A DNA stretch of 64,000 nucleotides from the NCBI GenBank assembly GCA_018377375.1, contig JAGZZN010000002.1, positions 6,547 through 70,546 of the forward strand. Direction: 5' to 3'. The stretch is from Streptococcus parasanguinis (lineage in GTDB: Bacteria > Bacillota > Bacilli > Lactobacillales > Streptococcaceae). Positions within the stretch are counted from its first letter, which is position 1, and every line of letters starts with the position of its first letter. Shown piece by piece: positions 55,694-64,000 of the stretch. A program made the position numbers and the translations under genes. The notes under the pieces were generated by a model, which worked only from the letters and a program-made list of their open reading frames with translations, was not told the origin of the DNA and ran no database searches.

Positions 55694-56463
55694 GCTGCTT
55701 CCTCCTTTTCACGGGTAATAAAGTAATAACCGATGACCAAGAGCACACTAAAGAGAAAGACAAGGGCGGACAAGGCATTGATACTGAGGGAGATCCCTTG
55801 ACGCGCACGTGAGTAAATCTCTACAGACAAGGTTGTAAAGCCATTTCCGGTTACAAAGAAGGTCACGGCAAAGTCGTCAAGCGAATAGGTAAAGGCCATA
55901 AAGTAGCCAGCAATAATGGCTGGTGTCAGATACGGCAACATGATCTCTTTGAGCATTTGCACTTGGGTAGCTCCCAAGTCATAGGCAGCATTGACCATAT
56001 CCCGGTTCATTTCCTTGAGTCGTGGCAAGACCATCAAGACCACAATGGGAATCGAGAAAGCCACGTGGCTAGCCAAAACAGATAGGAAACCTAGCTGGTA
56101 CTTCACCGTCGTAAAGAGAATCAAGAAGCTGGCCCCGATCATAACGTCTGGCGCTACCATAAGAATGTTGTTGATAGAGAGCAAAGGTCCTTCTAACTTC
56201 TTCTTCGATTGGTAGATATAAATGGCTCCAAAGGTTCCAATCACTGTCGCAATCAAGGCTGACAAAAAGGCCAAGAGGAAGGTCTCTGATAAGATCAGCA
56301 TCAGGCGACTATCTGCGAACAATTCATTGAAATGCTCAAGCGTGAAGCCCGTAAAGGCATTCATATCTCCCCCTTTATTGAAGGCATAAAAGATCAAATA
56401 GAAAATAGGAAGATAGAGAATCAGAAAGACGAAGCCTAGATAGAAATGAGATACTTTTTTCAT
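55690..56463 (-). CDS. potC: Spermidine/putrescine ABC permease PotC
   Basis: 257 residues, six membrane helices; the EAA-loop NAAYDLGATQVQMLKEIMLP is where PotA docks. Overlaps potB by 4 bp. Confidence 0.95.
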   Translation of the reverse strand: MKKVSHFYLGFVFLILYLPIFYLIFYAFNKGGDMNAFTGFTLEHFNELFADSRLMLILSETFLLAFLSALIATVIGTFGAIYIYQSKKKLEGPLLSINNILMVAPDVMIGASFLILFTTVKYQLGFLSVLASHVAFSIPIVVLMVLPRLKEMNRDMVNAAYDLGATQVQMLKEIMLPYLTPAIIAGYFMAFTYSLDDFAVTFFVTGNGFTTLSVEIYSRARQGISLSINALSALVFLFSVLLVIGYYFITREKEEAA

Positions 56464-57266
56464 CGTTCTCTCCTTTCTCTAGTTGCCCACATGGTAAAGA
56501 GCATGGCAAGGATCAGAACAACTCCGATGGTAGAACCCATTCCCCAGTTTTGTGTTGTCAGGAAGTGCTGTTCAATCGCAGTCCCTAGGGTAATGACGCG
56601 GTTTCCACCGATCATCCGTGTCAACATGAAGAGACTCAGACTAGGAATAAAGACAGACTGCACACCTGAGCGGACTCCATTCATGGACAAGGGGAAGACC
56701 ACATGACGGAAGGTATCCCAACGATTGGCTCCCAAATCATAGCTGGCATTGATCAAGTTTGGATCTAAGTCATCTAAGACATTAAAGATCGGTAAAATCA
56801 TAAATGGCAACTCGATGTAGCTGGCTACAAAGATAAAGGAGAAATCGGTAAAGAGGATCTGCTGGGGAGCGACTCCGAGAAAGCTTAAAAAGCTATTGAT
56901 GGAACCGTTTTGCCCAAAGATCCCAATAAAGGCATAGGCCTTGAGCAAGAGATTGACCCAGGTTGGCAAGACGATCAACATCAACCACAACTGCCGGTGT
57001 TTAAGCAGCGTCAAAAAGTAAGCAGTCGGGTAGGAGATCAAGAGCGTCACCAGGGTGACGATTCCGGCATAAAGGACCGAATTAAAGCTCATCTTTAAAT
57101 AGGTCAAATTTTGCGAAGTGAAGAACTCTTTGTAGTTTTCAAGTGAAAACTGCCCTTCAACGTTAAAAAAGGATTGAAAGATGATCATGACTACAGGAGC
57201 CAAGACAAAGAGAAAAATCCACAAGAAATAGGGGAGGATAAATAGATTAGAGGTTGTTTTCTTCAT
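56460..57266 (-). CDS. potB: Spermidine/putrescine ABC permease PotB
   Basis: 268 residues from ATG 57266 (AGGAGGAAAGAG upstream, inside the end of potA); a 7-codon extension is rejected. Six helices; EAA-loop [20 protein letters not shown]. Overlaps potA by 20 bp. Confidence 0.95.
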   Translation of the reverse strand: MKKTTSNLFILPYFLWIFLFVLAPVVMIIFQSFFNVEGQFSLENYKEFFTSQNLTYLKMSFNSVLYAGIVTLVTLLISYPTAYFLTLLKHRQLWLMLIVLPTWVNLLLKAYAFIGIFGQNGSINSFLSFLGVAPQQILFTDFSFIFVASYIELPFMILPIFNVLDDLDPNLINASYDLGANRWDTFRHVVFPLSMNGVRSGVQSVFIPSLSLFMLTRMIGGNRVITLGTAIEQHFLTTQNWGMGSTIGVVLILAMLFTMWATRERRER

Positions 57267-58404
57267 CTCTTTCCTCCTCAATGGCATTAATCAAACCAGC
57301 TTCTTGCTCTTCCACTTCAACGTACTCTTCGATCCGCGCATCGAATTCTTCTTCGGTTTCGTTGAGACGCATAACGTGGATATCTTCTGGTTCAAAGTCT
57401 AGCCCGATAACTTCTCCCACGATGGCCTTCCGAGTGGAGTGAATCATCCACTCATTTCCCAAATCATCATAGGCGATGATCTCATAATGCACACCACGGA
57501 AGAGCTGGGTGTCCACCTTCACTTGGAGCTTGCCTTCTTCAGGAAGAGTGATTTGCAAGTCTTCGGGACGAATGACGACTTCAACTGGTTCGTTTGGACG
57601 CATTCCCCCATCGACGGCTTCAAAGCGTTTGCCATTGAACTCAACCAAGTAGTCCTCGATCATTCGACCTGAAAGGATGTTCGATTCACCGATAAAGGTA
57701 GCTACAAAGTGGTTGATCGGTTCATCATAGATATCTACCGGTGTACCAGATTGGACGATCTCTCCTTCATTCATGACAAAGATCCAGTCACTCATGGCGA
57801 GGGCTTCTTCTTGGTCGTGGGTAACAAAGACAAAGGTAATCCCCAAGCGTTGTTGCAATTCTCGTAACTCGTACTGCATGTCTGTCCGAAGTTTTAAGTC
57901 AAGTGCAGACAAGGGCTCATCTAAAAGGACCACTCGTGGTTCATTGATAATAGCCCGTGCAATAGCTACCCGCTGGCGTTGACCACCAGATAATTTTTGG
58001 ATCGAGCGTTTTTCAAATCCAGCTAACTGGACCATTTTCAAGACTTCTGAAACCCGACGTTCGATCTCAGCCTTGTCCACCTTTTTCAAACGAAGGGGAA
58101 AAGCCACATTTTCAAAGACTGTCATATGTGGAAACAGGGCATAGGACTGAAAGACGGTGTGGACATCCCGTTTGTTGGTAGGGACATCATTGATCCGTTC
58201 CCCATCAAGGTAGACATCTCCAGTCGTCGCATCCAAAAGACCGGCAATGATATTCAGGATGGTCGATTTTCCAGATCCAGATGCACCGAGCAGGGTATAG
58301 AACTTCCCTTCTTCCAATTCAAAATTGATATCCTTTAGGACAACGGTTCCGCTATCTTCAAAGACCTTTGAAACATTTTTAAACTCAATAATTGGTTTTT
58401 TCAA
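57247..58404 (-). CDS. potA: Spermidine/putrescine ABC ATPase PotA
   Basis: 385 residues: Walker [10 protein letters not shown] (about 39-47), signature [14 protein letters not shown], Walker [13 protein letters not shown], then a C-terminal TOBE-type regulatory domain and an acidic Glu-rich tail (350-385). Energises polyamine import. Separated from murB by a 207-bp structured spacer. Confidence 0.96.
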   Translation of the reverse strand: MKKPIIEFKNVSKVFEDSGTVVLKDINFELEEGKFYTLLGASGSGKSTILNIIAGLLDATTGDVYLDGERINDVPTNKRDVHTVFQSYALFPHMTVFENVAFPLRLKKVDKAEIERRVSEVLKMVQLAGFEKRSIQKLSGGQRQRVAIARAIINEPRVVLLDEPLSALDLKLRTDMQYELRELQQRLGITFVFVTHDQEEALAMSDWIFVMNEGEIVQSGTPVDIYDEPINHFVATFIGESNILSGRMIEDYLVEFNGKRFEAVDGGMRPNEPVEVVIRPEDLQITLPEEGKLQVKVDTQLFRGVHYEIIAYDDLGNEWMIHSTRKAIVGEVIGLDFEPEDIHVMRLNETEEEFDARIEEYVEVEEQEAGLINAIEEERDEENNL

Positions 58405-58439
58405 TTCACATAAATTCCTTCTTTACTGCAATTACCAAA

Positions 58440-58579
58440 CTGCTTTTCAAACGAAAATGCAGCGGCTGACAGGAAGACCTGTCAGACCACCAATACCTCT
58501 CGGGGACTTACTAGACTGCCCCACCTATTTACGGTATCGATAGGCACTCACCCCCTCTCCGACTGATGCTATCGATGGT
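58440..58579 (-). other. Highly structured murB-potA spacer, possible cis-RNA
   Basis: Minus-strand hairpins in order: ATCGATAG/CTATCGAT with paired extensions (58576-58535), ATACC/GGTAT enclosing GGGG/CCCC (58535-58491), CTGACAGG TCTT CCTGTCAG (58485-58466), and CTGCATTTTC GTTT GAAAAGCAG (58462-58440). More G/C-rich than the neighbouring intergenic DNA, no ORF, no T-run. Matches no riboswitch class I recognise. Position before potA suggests control of polyamine uptake; it could also be a small mobile repeat. Confidence 0.6.
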
Positions 58580-58611
58580 TCAATATCAATTGTTCTTCAA
58601 TACTTAAGCTC

Positions 58612-59508
58612 TTAGGCTTGGCCGATAATACGAACTTCTGGTTCTAAACGGACGCCTGAATGAGCTTCTACTGCCTCAATGACATGGGCGATCAAATCTT
58701 CGTAGTCCTTAGCTGTTCCATTATCGACATTGACCATAAAGCCGGCATGCTTTTCAGAAACTTCCACACCACCGATTCGATAGCCTTTCAGACCTGCTTC
58801 GCTGATCAATTGACCTGCAAAATGACCGACAGGACGCTTAAAGACGGATCCACAAGAAGGGTATTCAAGGGGTTGTTTCAACTGACGAAGATGGGTCAAC
58901 CGATCCATCTCCTGCTTGATCGCCTCGTGATTGCCTGGTGACAAAGCAAATTTGGCAGAGATGACGACAGCACCTGTCTCTTGAATCTTAGAATGACGGT
59001 AGCCAAAAGCTAGTTCACCCGCTGACAGAGTTTCGATCTCCCCATCTTTGGTCAAGACCTTACAGGATACGAGGACATGCGCGATCTCTCCCCCATAGGC
59101 TCCCGCATTCATAAAGACTGCGCCACCGACACTGCCTGGAATGCCACTAGCAAACTCGAAGCCTTTCAAACTATGGTGCAAGGCCACATGGGTGGTGTCG
59201 ATGAGTTTAGCTCCTGCCTCTGCTTCGATCACATAACCATCCACACTGATGTCACGCAAGCGATCAAACATAATGACAAATCCCGGAATGCCCCCATCTC
59301 GGACAATGATATTGGACGCATTGCCCAGGACCATCCATGGGATTTGCTCTTGGTTGGCAAATTGGACGATGCGTTTTAATTCGTATTGGTTGCGAGGAAA
59401 AGCTAAAAATTCAGCATTCCCACCTACCTTTGTGAAGGTATAATGTTTTAAAGGTTCTTGAAAACGGATATCAATCCCTTCAAGAATTTGATTCATTTTT
59501 TCATTCAT
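58612..59508 (-). CDS. murB: UDP-N-acetylenolpyruvoylglucosamine reductase
   Basis: 298 residues from ATG 59508 (AGAAAG upstream; a second ATG at 59496 is possible). FAD-binding [26 protein letters not shown] and [20 protein letters not shown], and the C-terminal EPEVRIIG with the catalytic Glu. Makes UDP-MurNAc for peptidoglycan. Directly before potABCD, the usual streptococcal order; an extended -10 (TGG-TATAAT, minus strand, 59553-59545 region) lies upstream. Confidence 0.96.
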   Translation of the reverse strand: MNEKMNQILEGIDIRFQEPLKHYTFTKVGGNAEFLAFPRNQYELKRIVQFANQEQIPWMVLGNASNIIVRDGGIPGFVIMFDRLRDISVDGYVIEAEAGAKLIDTTHVALHHSLKGFEFASGIPGSVGGAVFMNAGAYGGEIAHVLVSCKVLTKDGEIETLSAGELAFGYRHSKIQETGAVVISAKFALSPGNHEAIKQEMDRLTHLRQLKQPLEYPSCGSVFKRPVGHFAGQLISEAGLKGYRIGGVEVSEKHAGFMVNVDNGTAKDYEDLIAHVIEAVEAHSGVRLEPEVRIIGQA

Positions 59509-59582
59509 CTTTCTGTCTGTTCTCTCTCTATAAAAATACAAACTATTATACCAAATTTTTGACTATTTTTCGACTCTAAAAA

Positions 59583-59618
59583 ACAAAAGAAGACCTATAA
59601 TATTCAGGCCTTCCTTTT
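59583..59618 (-). terminator. Terminator after the unknown 326-codon membrane gene
   Basis: Minus strand AAGGCCT / AGGTCTT hairpin then CTTTTGTTTTT; imperfect stem. Confidence 0.65.
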
Positions 59619-59626
59619 ATCATTCA

Positions 59627-60565
59627 TTATGCAATTTTACGAGCGATGGCACGATTCTTTTGTCCATCCAGAGCTGATTTGACCGAAATCCAAGCACCAC
59701 CAAGAGTGAAGACAGCTAGCAATCCTAGATTCAAGTAAAATTTATCTGGGACGTCCCCTGAGAATGTCGCTTCATTGAGAAGCGTCCAGCTCATACCAAA
59801 TGGCAAATCCAGTTCACTCATGAGCGCCAAAGTATAATCTAATTGGTTGACCAAAAAGACCGTCAAGACCATCAAAATAGCTGAAACTACCACACCTTTT
59901 TTAGTCAATTTCTTACCAAGGATCTCATAACCTTTGATAGTACAATAACCGAGGGCAGCCCCTGCTAAAACAGATACATAGCCCAGACGCGCTACCAAGA
60001 GGGCCACTGCTCCTCCGATGATCACACCGATCACAGCCCCTACAATCCCTAAAAGGAAGTTTTCTTCCCGCGCTTCATAAGCCTCCACCGTGTCTTGCAC
60101 TTCGGCTTGGTAAGCTCTAAAGGTTGCATCGTCGATTAAAAAGATCGCATCTCCAATTTGATACAGACCGATTGGTCCTTCCTCACCCGTTTCCGCATTC
60201 ACTTGCACAAATTGGTGGTTGAGTAAGAAATCAACAATATCTTGGATAGCTGTCCATAAGGTTTCGACAGCCTTCCCTTTGGTCATTCCACCTTTGACAA
60301 CGATCGAGGTCAAGTAACCATCAGAAGAGATAGCATTAATGGCTTTTGATTGTTCTTTTAATTCATTCCAAAGAATTTCACTATCTTCGATCAAGTCTCC
60401 TTCGGAACCTTGTTTCACACTGAGTGAAATGGTAAATACATTCTTGGTTTGAGCGCCTTCAATGACTAACAAGAAGCCTTCACGCTCTCCATACATCACA
60501 CGGGCTTCGCCATCAAATTGCAGTCCAAGATCGGTAGCAATACTATATAAATATTCTGGTTTCAT
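59627..60565 (-). CDS. Unknown membrane protein
   Basis: 312 residues from ATG 60565 (AGGGGGAAAC upstream). N-terminal soluble alpha/beta part (1-165), then four to five membrane helices (about 175-195, 198-215, 232-250, 282-300). A Gly-rich segment (GIVGAVIGVIIGGAVALLVA) starts the membrane part. No family recognised. Own terminator; stands between thrB and murB. Confidence 0.6.
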   Translation of the reverse strand: MKPEYLYSIATDLGLQFDGEARVMYGEREGFLLVIEGAQTKNVFTISLSVKQGSEGDLIEDSEILWNELKEQSKAINAISSDGYLTSIVVKGGMTKGKAVETLWTAIQDIVDFLLNHQFVQVNAETGEEGPIGLYQIGDAIFLIDDATFRAYQAEVQDTVEAYEAREENFLLGIVGAVIGVIIGGAVALLVARLGYVSVLAGAALGYCTIKGYEILGKKLTKKGVVVSAILMVLTVFLVNQLDYTLALMSELDLPFGMSWTLLNEATFSGDVPDKFYLNLGLLAVFTLGGAWISVKSALDGQKNRAIARKIA

Positions 60566-60634
60566 GTTTCCCCCTAAACTTTCGGGAAAGCTTGAGCTTT
60601 TCCCCATACAGTTTCCATTCTACCATAGGAGAAG

Positions 60635-60671
60635 CAAAAAGGACATATACATTCGTATACATCCTTCTTTC
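60635..60671 (-). terminator. Terminator of hom-thrB
   Basis: Minus strand AAGGATGTATAC GAAT GTATATGTCCTT followed by TTTTGC; 12-bp stem with one wobble. Confidence 0.85.
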
Positions 60672-60690
60672 ATTTGTGTTACATTGAGGT

Positions 60691-61557
60691 TTATTTCTCA
60701 ACACGAACGCCAAATGTGTCAATTTTAAGTTGGAAAATCTGACCATCTAGCCCGAGCTTTTCGAGAGCTACGACAAATGTGGCTGTATGCTCTGGGGCTA
60801 AGAGGTTCATGATCGTTGGGCCTGCTCCTGACAGATAGGTGGCGTATGCCCCATGCGCATGTGCGACTTCTTTGACCTGAGGGAACTCTTTGACAAGAGA
60901 TTGACGGTAGCGCTCGTGGAAATGATCTGACTCGATGGAGCGACCAGCCGTCAGCAAATCTCCCTTGAGGAGAGCTGCGATAGCGACATTGGCTACGCTA
61001 CTGGCTGCAACAGCTTCCTTATAAGACCATTCTTTCGGTAGGACATTCCGACTATCACTGGTCTTCAATTGGTAGCTCGGTACAAAGGCCACAAGGTCAC
61101 AGCTTGGGAAGTCAGCCGTGACATATTGGACATCTTCACCGATGTAGCTCGCAATGACCATATTCCCAAAGATAGCTGGAGCTACATTATCCGGATGACC
61201 TTCGATCTCGGTCGCGATGCGCAATTTCTCAGCATCTGATAGCTGGAGGTTGGCTAATTGGTTGGCCAATTCAATCCCTGCTACAATGACCGAGCTAGAA
61301 GATCCAAGACCACGCGCCAAAGGCACTTCACTAGTCATCTTGATCCGATGGGGTTGCATATCAGTTGAGATAGAAAGAGCTGTTGAGAGCAAAAGGTTTT
61401 TCTCATCTGTCGGAATCCCTGCTCCAAGATCATGCTCAATGAACCAAGCATCAGCTGGTTCAAGGACTTCAATGGTCAAATAGCGAGTCACGGCAATCCC
61501 AACCGAATCAAATCCTGGCCCTACATTGGCACTGGTTGCTGGAACAATAATTTTCAT
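60691..61557 (-). CDS. thrB: Homoserine kinase
   Basis: 288 residues, GHMP kinase: [20 protein letters not shown] at the N-terminus and ATP loop [16 protein letters not shown] (about 84-99). Makes O-phosphohomoserine for threonine. Two bp after hom. Confidence 0.96.
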   Translation of the reverse strand: MKIIVPATSANVGPGFDSVGIAVTRYLTIEVLEPADAWFIEHDLGAGIPTDEKNLLLSTALSISTDMQPHRIKMTSEVPLARGLGSSSSVIVAGIELANQLANLQLSDAEKLRIATEIEGHPDNVAPAIFGNMVIASYIGEDVQYVTADFPSCDLVAFVPSYQLKTSDSRNVLPKEWSYKEAVAASSVANVAIAALLKGDLLTAGRSIESDHFHERYRQSLVKEFPQVKEVAHAHGAYATYLSGAGPTIMNLLAPEHTATFVVALEKLGLDGQIFQLKIDTFGVRVEK

Positions 61558-61559
61558 GC

Positions 61560-62846
61560 TTATTCTCCCAAGACTTTAAAGGTATTCAAGAGTTCGAAAT
61601 TCGCCTCTGAATCCAATTTTTCAACCAAGTTCTTGAATTGAGTTTGGTTAACTTGGTGAGTAATGATGACAACACTTGCATAGTGACCATCTGAGTCTTC
61701 TTGAAGGATTTGCTTGAAGGAAGCTCCTTCTGCATTAAAGATTTCCGCAAGACGCAAGATTTGACCAGTCGCATCTGGTGCTTTGATTGAGAAGTAATAA
61801 TTGTTCTTCACGTCTTCTGGCTTAGCCAATTGAAGAGGGCGACTGTATTCATTGAAGGCTTTACCGATTGTTCCTTCTTTTAGTCGACGGACAATGCGAA
61901 CGAGGTCGGCTACGACACTTGTCGCAGTTGGTTTTTGACCAGCACCTGGTCCGTAGTACATAGACTCACCAATACCGATGGATTCCACATAGACCGCATT
62001 CATGACATCATTCACTCCTGCGAGTGGATGTTGTTTTGGAAGGAAGGTTGGTGTCACTTCTGCTGCGATCCCTGACTCTGTTTCAACGATAGATCCGACC
62101 AGCTTAATGACATATCCAAGGCTTTGAGCAACCGATACATCTTGAGGAGTGATCTGGCTAATTCCTTTGTGACCTACTTGGTCAAATTGGATATTCATCC
62201 CAAAGGCAAATTGGCTCAAGATCACCATCTTGTAGGCAGCATCGATTCCTTCAACGTCGTTGGTTGGATCACTTTCAGCGTAACCAAGACGTTGCGCTTC
62301 TGCTAAAGCATCCTCATAAGTCCAGCCTTCTTCGACCATTTTGGTCATCATGAAGTTAGAGGTTCCATTGACCACACCGAGCACTTTGGTCACCTTGTCT
62401 GAGGCCAAAGAATTCACCAAGGTCCGAAGGATTGGGATCCCACCAGCTACGGCAGCTTCATAATAAAGGGCCACTTTGTGTTTTTGAGCAATCTCTAGCA
62501 ACTCGCTTCCATGAACGGCAAGAAGGTCTTTGTTAGCAGAAACTACGTGCTTGCCTGCTTCCAGCGCACGGGTGATAAAGGTTTTCGCTGGCTCGATACG
62601 ACCCATCAATTCGACCACGATGGCAATGTCCTTGTCTTCAATGATCTCATCAACATTGGTCACAAAGTTGTAGTCATGACCAGCCGCTTGCAATTTTTCC
62701 TTTTCCGCATCATCTCGAACCAAGACCTTGGCGATCTCGATTTCATCTTGAGCTGCCTGGGTGATTTTTTCATGGTTTTCTTTTAATAAAAATGGTACGC
62801 CACTAGCAACAGTACCAAATCCTAATAAGGCAATCTTAACAGACAT
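61560..62846 (-). CDS. hom: Homoserine dehydrogenase
   Basis: 428 residues: NAD(P) fold ([11 protein letters not shown]), catalytic domain ([19 protein letters not shown]) and a C-terminal ACT domain (about 350-425) that senses threonine. Branch point to threonine/methionine. First gene of hom-thrB. Confidence 0.96.
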   Translation of the reverse strand: MSVKIALLGFGTVASGVPFLLKENHEKITQAAQDEIEIAKVLVRDDAEKEKLQAAGHDYNFVTNVDEIIEDKDIAIVVELMGRIEPAKTFITRALEAGKHVVSANKDLLAVHGSELLEIAQKHKVALYYEAAVAGGIPILRTLVNSLASDKVTKVLGVVNGTSNFMMTKMVEEGWTYEDALAEAQRLGYAESDPTNDVEGIDAAYKMVILSQFAFGMNIQFDQVGHKGISQITPQDVSVAQSLGYVIKLVGSIVETESGIAAEVTPTFLPKQHPLAGVNDVMNAVYVESIGIGESMYYGPGAGQKPTATSVVADLVRIVRRLKEGTIGKAFNEYSRPLQLAKPEDVKNNYYFSIKAPDATGQILRLAEIFNAEGASFKQILQEDSDGHYASVVIITHQVNQTQFKNLVEKLDSEANFELLNTFKVLGE

Positions 62847-62880
62847 CCTATTGACTCCTTGAATTTTCTATAGTAGCTCC

Positions 62881-62909
62881 ATTATAACAAAAACTTGGGC
62901 TTTTGACAG
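62881..62909 (-). promoter_or_regulatory. hom promoter
   Basis: Minus strand CTGTCA (62909-62904), 17-bp spacer, TATAAT (62886-62881); AAGGAG precedes ATG 62846. Confidence 0.72.
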
Positions 62910-63021
62910 CCAATTGCCTTAAAAATTCTGAATTTTCATGACAGGATCAGCCTGTAGCAAGTTCTGGAAAAAAACATAGAATTTGTGGTACAATAAAGAA
63001 AACAATGAAAGCGGTGACACT

Positions 63022-63900
63022 ATGAGTAAACGAAGAGTACCTAAAAAAATCAAAACCCTACTTGGAATCAATGCTTTCCTACTGGTCTGTATCTTTATTT
63101 GTAGCTTTCTTCTGATCAAGCGGATCACTCAGCCGAATGAGGGGAATACCAGTGGCACTGCCATGACGCGTTCTCTCGAAGAAGGTAGCTCCTCTATCGA
63201 GTGGACTCGGGTGAAAAAGCCGGTCAAACTGCCCATCCTCATGTACCACTCCGTGCACAATATGGCCGAGTCTGAAGCTGCCAATGCTAATTTGATCGTT
63301 GATCCAGAAACCTTTGAAAGCCAACTAAAGGCCCTAAAAAAAGCGGGTTACTACACCCTGACACCTGGGGAAGCCTATCGCATCCTCGTCAAGAACGAAG
63401 TACCCAAAGGAAAGAAATTTGTCTGGCTGACCTTTGATGATGGCGTCGAAGATTTCTATACTATCGTCTATCCGCTTCTTAAGAAGTACAAGATGACCGC
63501 CACCAATAATATCATCACGGACTTTACCCAAAAGGAAAAAGAAAATGTCCTGACCTTTGACCAAATCAAAGAGATGAAAAGTGCTGGCTTGACCTTTGAA
63601 AGCCATACGGTCAATCATCCAGACCTAGCCAATTCCAGTCTTGAGACCCAAAAGAATGAGCTAGTTGCTTCTAAACGCCTGCTAGATAAGGTGCTGGATC
63701 AAAATACCAGCGTTATCGTCTACCCATCCGGTCGCTACAGCCAGGTCACGATCGACCAAGCCAAGAAAGCTGACTACAAACTAGGCCTCACCACTAAAAA
63801 TGGACTAGCCAGCTCCGCTGATGGACTCTATTCCCTCAAACGAGTCCGGATCCTTCCAACCACTACAGGAGAGGATCTCCTAGCCATGATCCAAGAATAA
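63022..63900 (+). CDS. Membrane-anchored polysaccharide deacetylase (NodB/PgdA family)
   Basis: 292 residues from ATG 63022; the 13-codon extension runs into the promoter region. N-terminal anchor helix (about 13-33), then a NodB domain: PILMYHSVHN (71-80), TFDDG (137-141; metal Asp), SHTVNHPDL (194-202; His195 and His199) and VYPSGRYS. Acts outside the membrane on N-acetylated glycans such as peptidoglycan or a capsule/cell-wall polymer; substrate not visible. An extended -10 (TGTGG-TACAAT) lies near 62987. Confidence 0.88.
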   Translation: MSKRRVPKKIKTLLGINAFLLVCIFICSFLLIKRITQPNEGNTSGTAMTRSLEEGSSSIEWTRVKKPVKLPILMYHSVHNMAESEAANANLIVDPETFESQLKALKKAGYYTLTPGEAYRILVKNEVPKGKKFVWLTFDDGVEDFYTIVYPLLKKYKMTATNNIITDFTQKEKENVLTFDQIKEMKSAGLTFESHTVNHPDLANSSLETQKNELVASKRLLDKVLDQNTSVIVYPSGRYSQVTIDQAKKADYKLGLTTKNGLASSADGLYSLKRVRILPTTTGEDLLAMIQE

Positions 63901-63904
63901 AGAA

Positions 63905-64000
63905 AGAGAGTGGGACAGAAATCGGTAATTCGTTAGAATTCGATTTCGTCGTCCCACCTCCGCACAGTTGAGTAGGGCTGTAAAAGCTGATGAAATCAGC
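63905..64000 (-). repeat. Intergenic repeat, family 2, copy D (cut by window edge)
   Basis: AGAGAGTGGGACAGAAATCG ... CGATTTCGTCGTCCCACCTC, then CGCACAGTTGAGTAGGGCTG and GCTGATGAAATCAGC. Same end as copies B and C, with the internal module of copy B. Starts 4 bp after the deacetylase stop and can act as its terminator. Confidence 0.85.

Overview
The window is chromosomal DNA of a Streptococcus, most likely from the mitis/sanguinis group; S. parasanguinis-like is my best guess. I infer this from gene content and gene order (coaA-rpsT, proBAC, lspA-rluD behind a LysR gene, a lac tagatose-6-phosphate locus with an added galactitol-type PTS, rplU-prp-rpmA, thiI with a cysteine desulfurase, murB-potABCD, hom-thrB), from clear sigma-A promoters, and from families of intergenic repeats. 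I ran no database search.

Layout. 1-3.2 kb: nucleoside phosphorylase (cut by the window edge) with a methyltransferase, then coaA, rpsT and a FlaR-like kinase. 3.3-12.2 kb: almost all minus strand, with an envelope cluster (LD-carboxypeptidase lipoprotein, TcaA-like protein, Pro/Ala-rich membrane protein), rhodanese, ProX, a UDG-family protein, pepV, nitroreductase and phosphoesterase. 12.3-15.3 kb: an AT-rich island behind uvrC made of immunity-type genes and the leftover C-terminus of a WHH-nuclease toxin. 15.4-29.8 kb: uvrC, CPBP protease, HAD phosphatase, acyl-ACP thioesterase, hemW, an ABC-F gene behind an attenuator, proBAC, rluD, lspA and a LysR regulator. 29.9-41.4 kb: the lactose/galactose locus. 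41.6-46.6 kb: mobile DNA, namely an ISL3 relic, then a decayed lysogeny module (intact repressor, dead ImmA/IrrE, dead small membrane protein, intact SIR2 protein, dead integrase). 46.6-51.5 kb: L27/Prp/L21, a lipoprotein, thiI, cysteine desulfurase and a Ser/Thr-rich membrane protein. 51.7-54.2 kb: five tandem paralogous small lipoproteins/membrane proteins, one broken. 54.6-64 kb: potDCBA, murB, thrB, hom and a polysaccharide deacetylase.

How genes work together. The lac locus appears to form three transcription units: EIIA-EIIB-EIIC (probably galactose uptake), lacABCD (tagatose pathway) and lacTFEG (lactose uptake and 6-phospho-beta-galactosidase). Each has its own sigma-A promoter. Cre-like sites lie near two of them, lacR is upstream, and a LacT-type antiterminator site with terminator precedes lacT. 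Prp trims the L27 prepeptide encoded next to it. The ABC-F gene has a strong promoter, a three-codon leader ORF and competing hairpins, as expected for antibiotic-induced attenuation.

Most notable: the SIR2-domain protein that is still intact inside a decayed prophage module (a candidate anti-phage protein), the MNN-leader attenuator, the orphan WHH toxin tip fused by ATGA overlap to its SUKH immunity gene, two families of hairpin-rich intergenic repeats, and a highly structured murB-potA spacer.
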